A DNA stretch of 6,496 bases. Source: an uncultured Eubacteriales bacterium (GTDB lineage Bacteria; Bacillota; Clostridia; Oscillospirales; CAG-272). Positions 5,626-6,496 of this stretch are shown piece after piece. The translations under genes and the position numbers were made by a program. The notes below the pieces were generated by a model, which saw only the letters and a program-made list of their open reading frames with translations, made no database searches and was not told the origin of the DNA. Position 1 is the stretch's first letter. Every line of letters begins with the position of its first letter. Where the stretch lies: the NCBI GenBank assembly GCA_900544985.1, contig UQXK01000066.1, positions 1 to 6,496 on the forward strand, written 5' to 3'.

Positions 5626-6375
5626 ATGTCAGTAGATGTCGATAAAATGTTAAGATCTACATATGTTTATAAAGATGAGGAGACAAATGAATTTTTCTCC
5701 CTGCCTTACAGAACATATTTTCCCTCGGATTATAATCCGAACGACGGGAAGAAATATCCCATGCTCTTTTTCCTTCACGGTCACGGAGAATGCGGTACGG
5801 AAAACGAATTGCAGATAAGAGTTCTTCATGGCGAAAACCGTCTTATAAATCTTACAGTCGAGCGTGACGATTGCATTATAGTAGCTCCGCAGTGCCCCTG
5901 CAACGTAAAATATGAATGGATTCCCATAAATCACAAATGGACAACAGGCTCGCGCGAGCTTACGGAAAAACCGACTGTGGGACTTGCTGCGGCAATAGGT
6001 CTTCTTGAAGATTTTCTTAACTCCGGCAAAGTAGATCTTACCCGTGTATATGCGGCGGGAATTTCTATGGGCGGATACGGCACATGGGAGCTTATAACAC
6101 GTCATCCCGAATATTTCGCGGCGGCTGTGCCTCTTTGCGGTTCCGGAATACCGAGCATGGCAGACAAACTTGTAGATATCGCTATTTGGGCGTTCCATGG
6201 TGAAGTCGACGGAACTGTTCCTGCGCAGGGAACAAAGGATATGGAGGCCGCTATAAAGGAAGCCGGCGGCACAAAGATGAAAGCCACTTATTTCCCCGGT
6301 GTAGGGCACGACTGCTGGGTTCCTGCATATAAAACAGAAGGTCTTATGGAGTGGCTCTTTGCTCAGCACAAATAA
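5626..6375 (+). CDS. Alpha/beta-hydrolase, esterase/peptidase-like (COG4099-type)
   Basis: A 249-residue serine hydrolase without signal peptide or membrane segment, so likely cytoplasmic. The oxyanion-hole motif HGHGE is at 51-55. The nucleophile Ser147 sits in GISMGGYGTW (145-154), Asp195 in HGEVDGTVP (191-199) and His228 in GVGHDCW (225-231), a complete triad in canonical order. The N-terminal segment (LPYRTYFPSDYNPNDGKKYPMLFFLHGHG), the IIVAPQCP strand (~84-91) and the long helix before the nucleophile resemble predicted peptidase/phospholipase-carboxylesterase proteins of the prolyl-oligopeptidase-like group, which also includes carbohydrate esterases. The real substrate cannot be told; a cytoplasmic deacetylase or esterase acting on imported sugars or peptides is one possibility. 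The ATG is set by GGAGG five bases upstream. It has its own promoter, and a copy of a structured repeat lies on each side in direct orientation. Confidence 0.85.
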   Translation: MSVDVDKMLRSTYVYKDEETNEFFSLPYRTYFPSDYNPNDGKKYPMLFFLHGHGECGTENELQIRVLHGENRLINLTVERDDCIIVAPQCPCNVKYEWIPINHKWTTGSRELTEKPTVGLAAAIGLLEDFLNSGKVDLTRVYAAGISMGGYGTWELITRHPEYFAAAVPLCGSGIPSMADKLVDIAIWAFHGEVDGTVPAQGTKDMEAAIKEAGGTKMKATYFPGVGHDCWVPAYKTEGLMEWLFAQHK

Positions 6376-6496
6376 CACACCTTTCTTTCGGAGAAAGGTG
6401 TGCCAAAGAACTTTGCTCAAAAAACACCACTTTATTTGGGCGAAGCTTTTGAGTTTCCAAAGGACTTTTCACGAAAAGTCCTTTGTGTCGGGGTTT
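6376..6496 (+). repeat. Structured repeat, copy 2 (cut by window end)
   Basis: Starts at the base after the TAA of the hydrolase, exactly as copy 1 does after its gene. Hairpin A is CACACCTTTCT (6376-6386) with AGAAAGGTGTG (6392-6402), loop TTCGG. The central helix pairs 6404-6416 with 6440-6451. Hairpin B (6458-6469 with 6474-6485, loop CACG) is identical to copy 1. The TGTCGGGGTTT tail (6486-6496) matches the start of the hairpin C region of copy 1 before the window ends. Compared with copy 1, the outer arms of hairpin A differ at two pairs, and both sides change together. Confidence 0.8.

Noticed and set aside
5650..6420. Leftward open frame of 256 codons opposite the hydrolase
   Set aside because: The opposite strand encodes a complete catalytic triad with a promoter and ribosome binding site; the leftward product has no protein-like pattern and starts inside the repeat.
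5350..6496. Repeat pair as ends of an insertion sequence
   Set aside because: The copies are in direct orientation, the gene between them is a hydrolase and not a transposase, and no target-site duplication is evident.

Overview
The window looks like part of a chromosome from a low- to mid-GC Gram-positive bacterium, most likely a gut-type member of the Clostridia (inferred from gene content, purine-rich GGAGG-type ribosome binding sites, sigma-A-type promoters and AT-rich intergenic DNA; no rRNA or other taxonomic marker is present). Seven protein genes are supported. No tRNA, CRISPR array, transposase or phage gene is visible.

Layout from left to right. Positions 1-214 are non-coding. They hold a strong leftward promoter behind a run of A-tracts, which starts a transcript lying mostly outside the window, and a hairpin terminator. 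Next is a leftward two-gene unit: gpmI (cofactor-independent phosphoglycerate mutase, 2316 to 667) followed by a DUF1934 beta-barrel protein (664 to 215), driven by a perfect-consensus promoter at 2362-2390. A 352-bp divergent intergenic region (2317-2668) separates this from a rightward unit, rbfA - nrnA - truB - small two-helix membrane protein. Its first three genes overlap by 8 nt at each junction, and the fourth starts 9 nt after truB. These genes link 30S ribosome maturation, degradation of short RNA oligonucleotides and tRNA pseudouridylation, the classic order downstream of infB in Gram-positive bacteria, but here rbfA appears to have its own promoter. ribF, which commonly follows truB, is absent. 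A clear terminator lies at 5504-5532. A separately promoted alpha/beta-hydrolase (esterase/peptidase-like) gene then occupies 5626-6375.

The most unusual content is a structured repeat found twice in the same orientation. One copy starts directly after the stop codon of the membrane-protein gene (5350 to about 5488) and the other directly after the stop codon of the hydrolase (6376 to beyond the window end). Both have a 5' hairpin whose arms differ between copies by compensatory base changes, a central long-range helix, and a 12-bp hairpin identical in both. A third hairpin is seen in copy 1. The hydrolase with its promoter is therefore bracketed by direct copies about 1,026 bp apart. A third, strongly decayed copy may lie upstream of rbfA (about 2467-2530).
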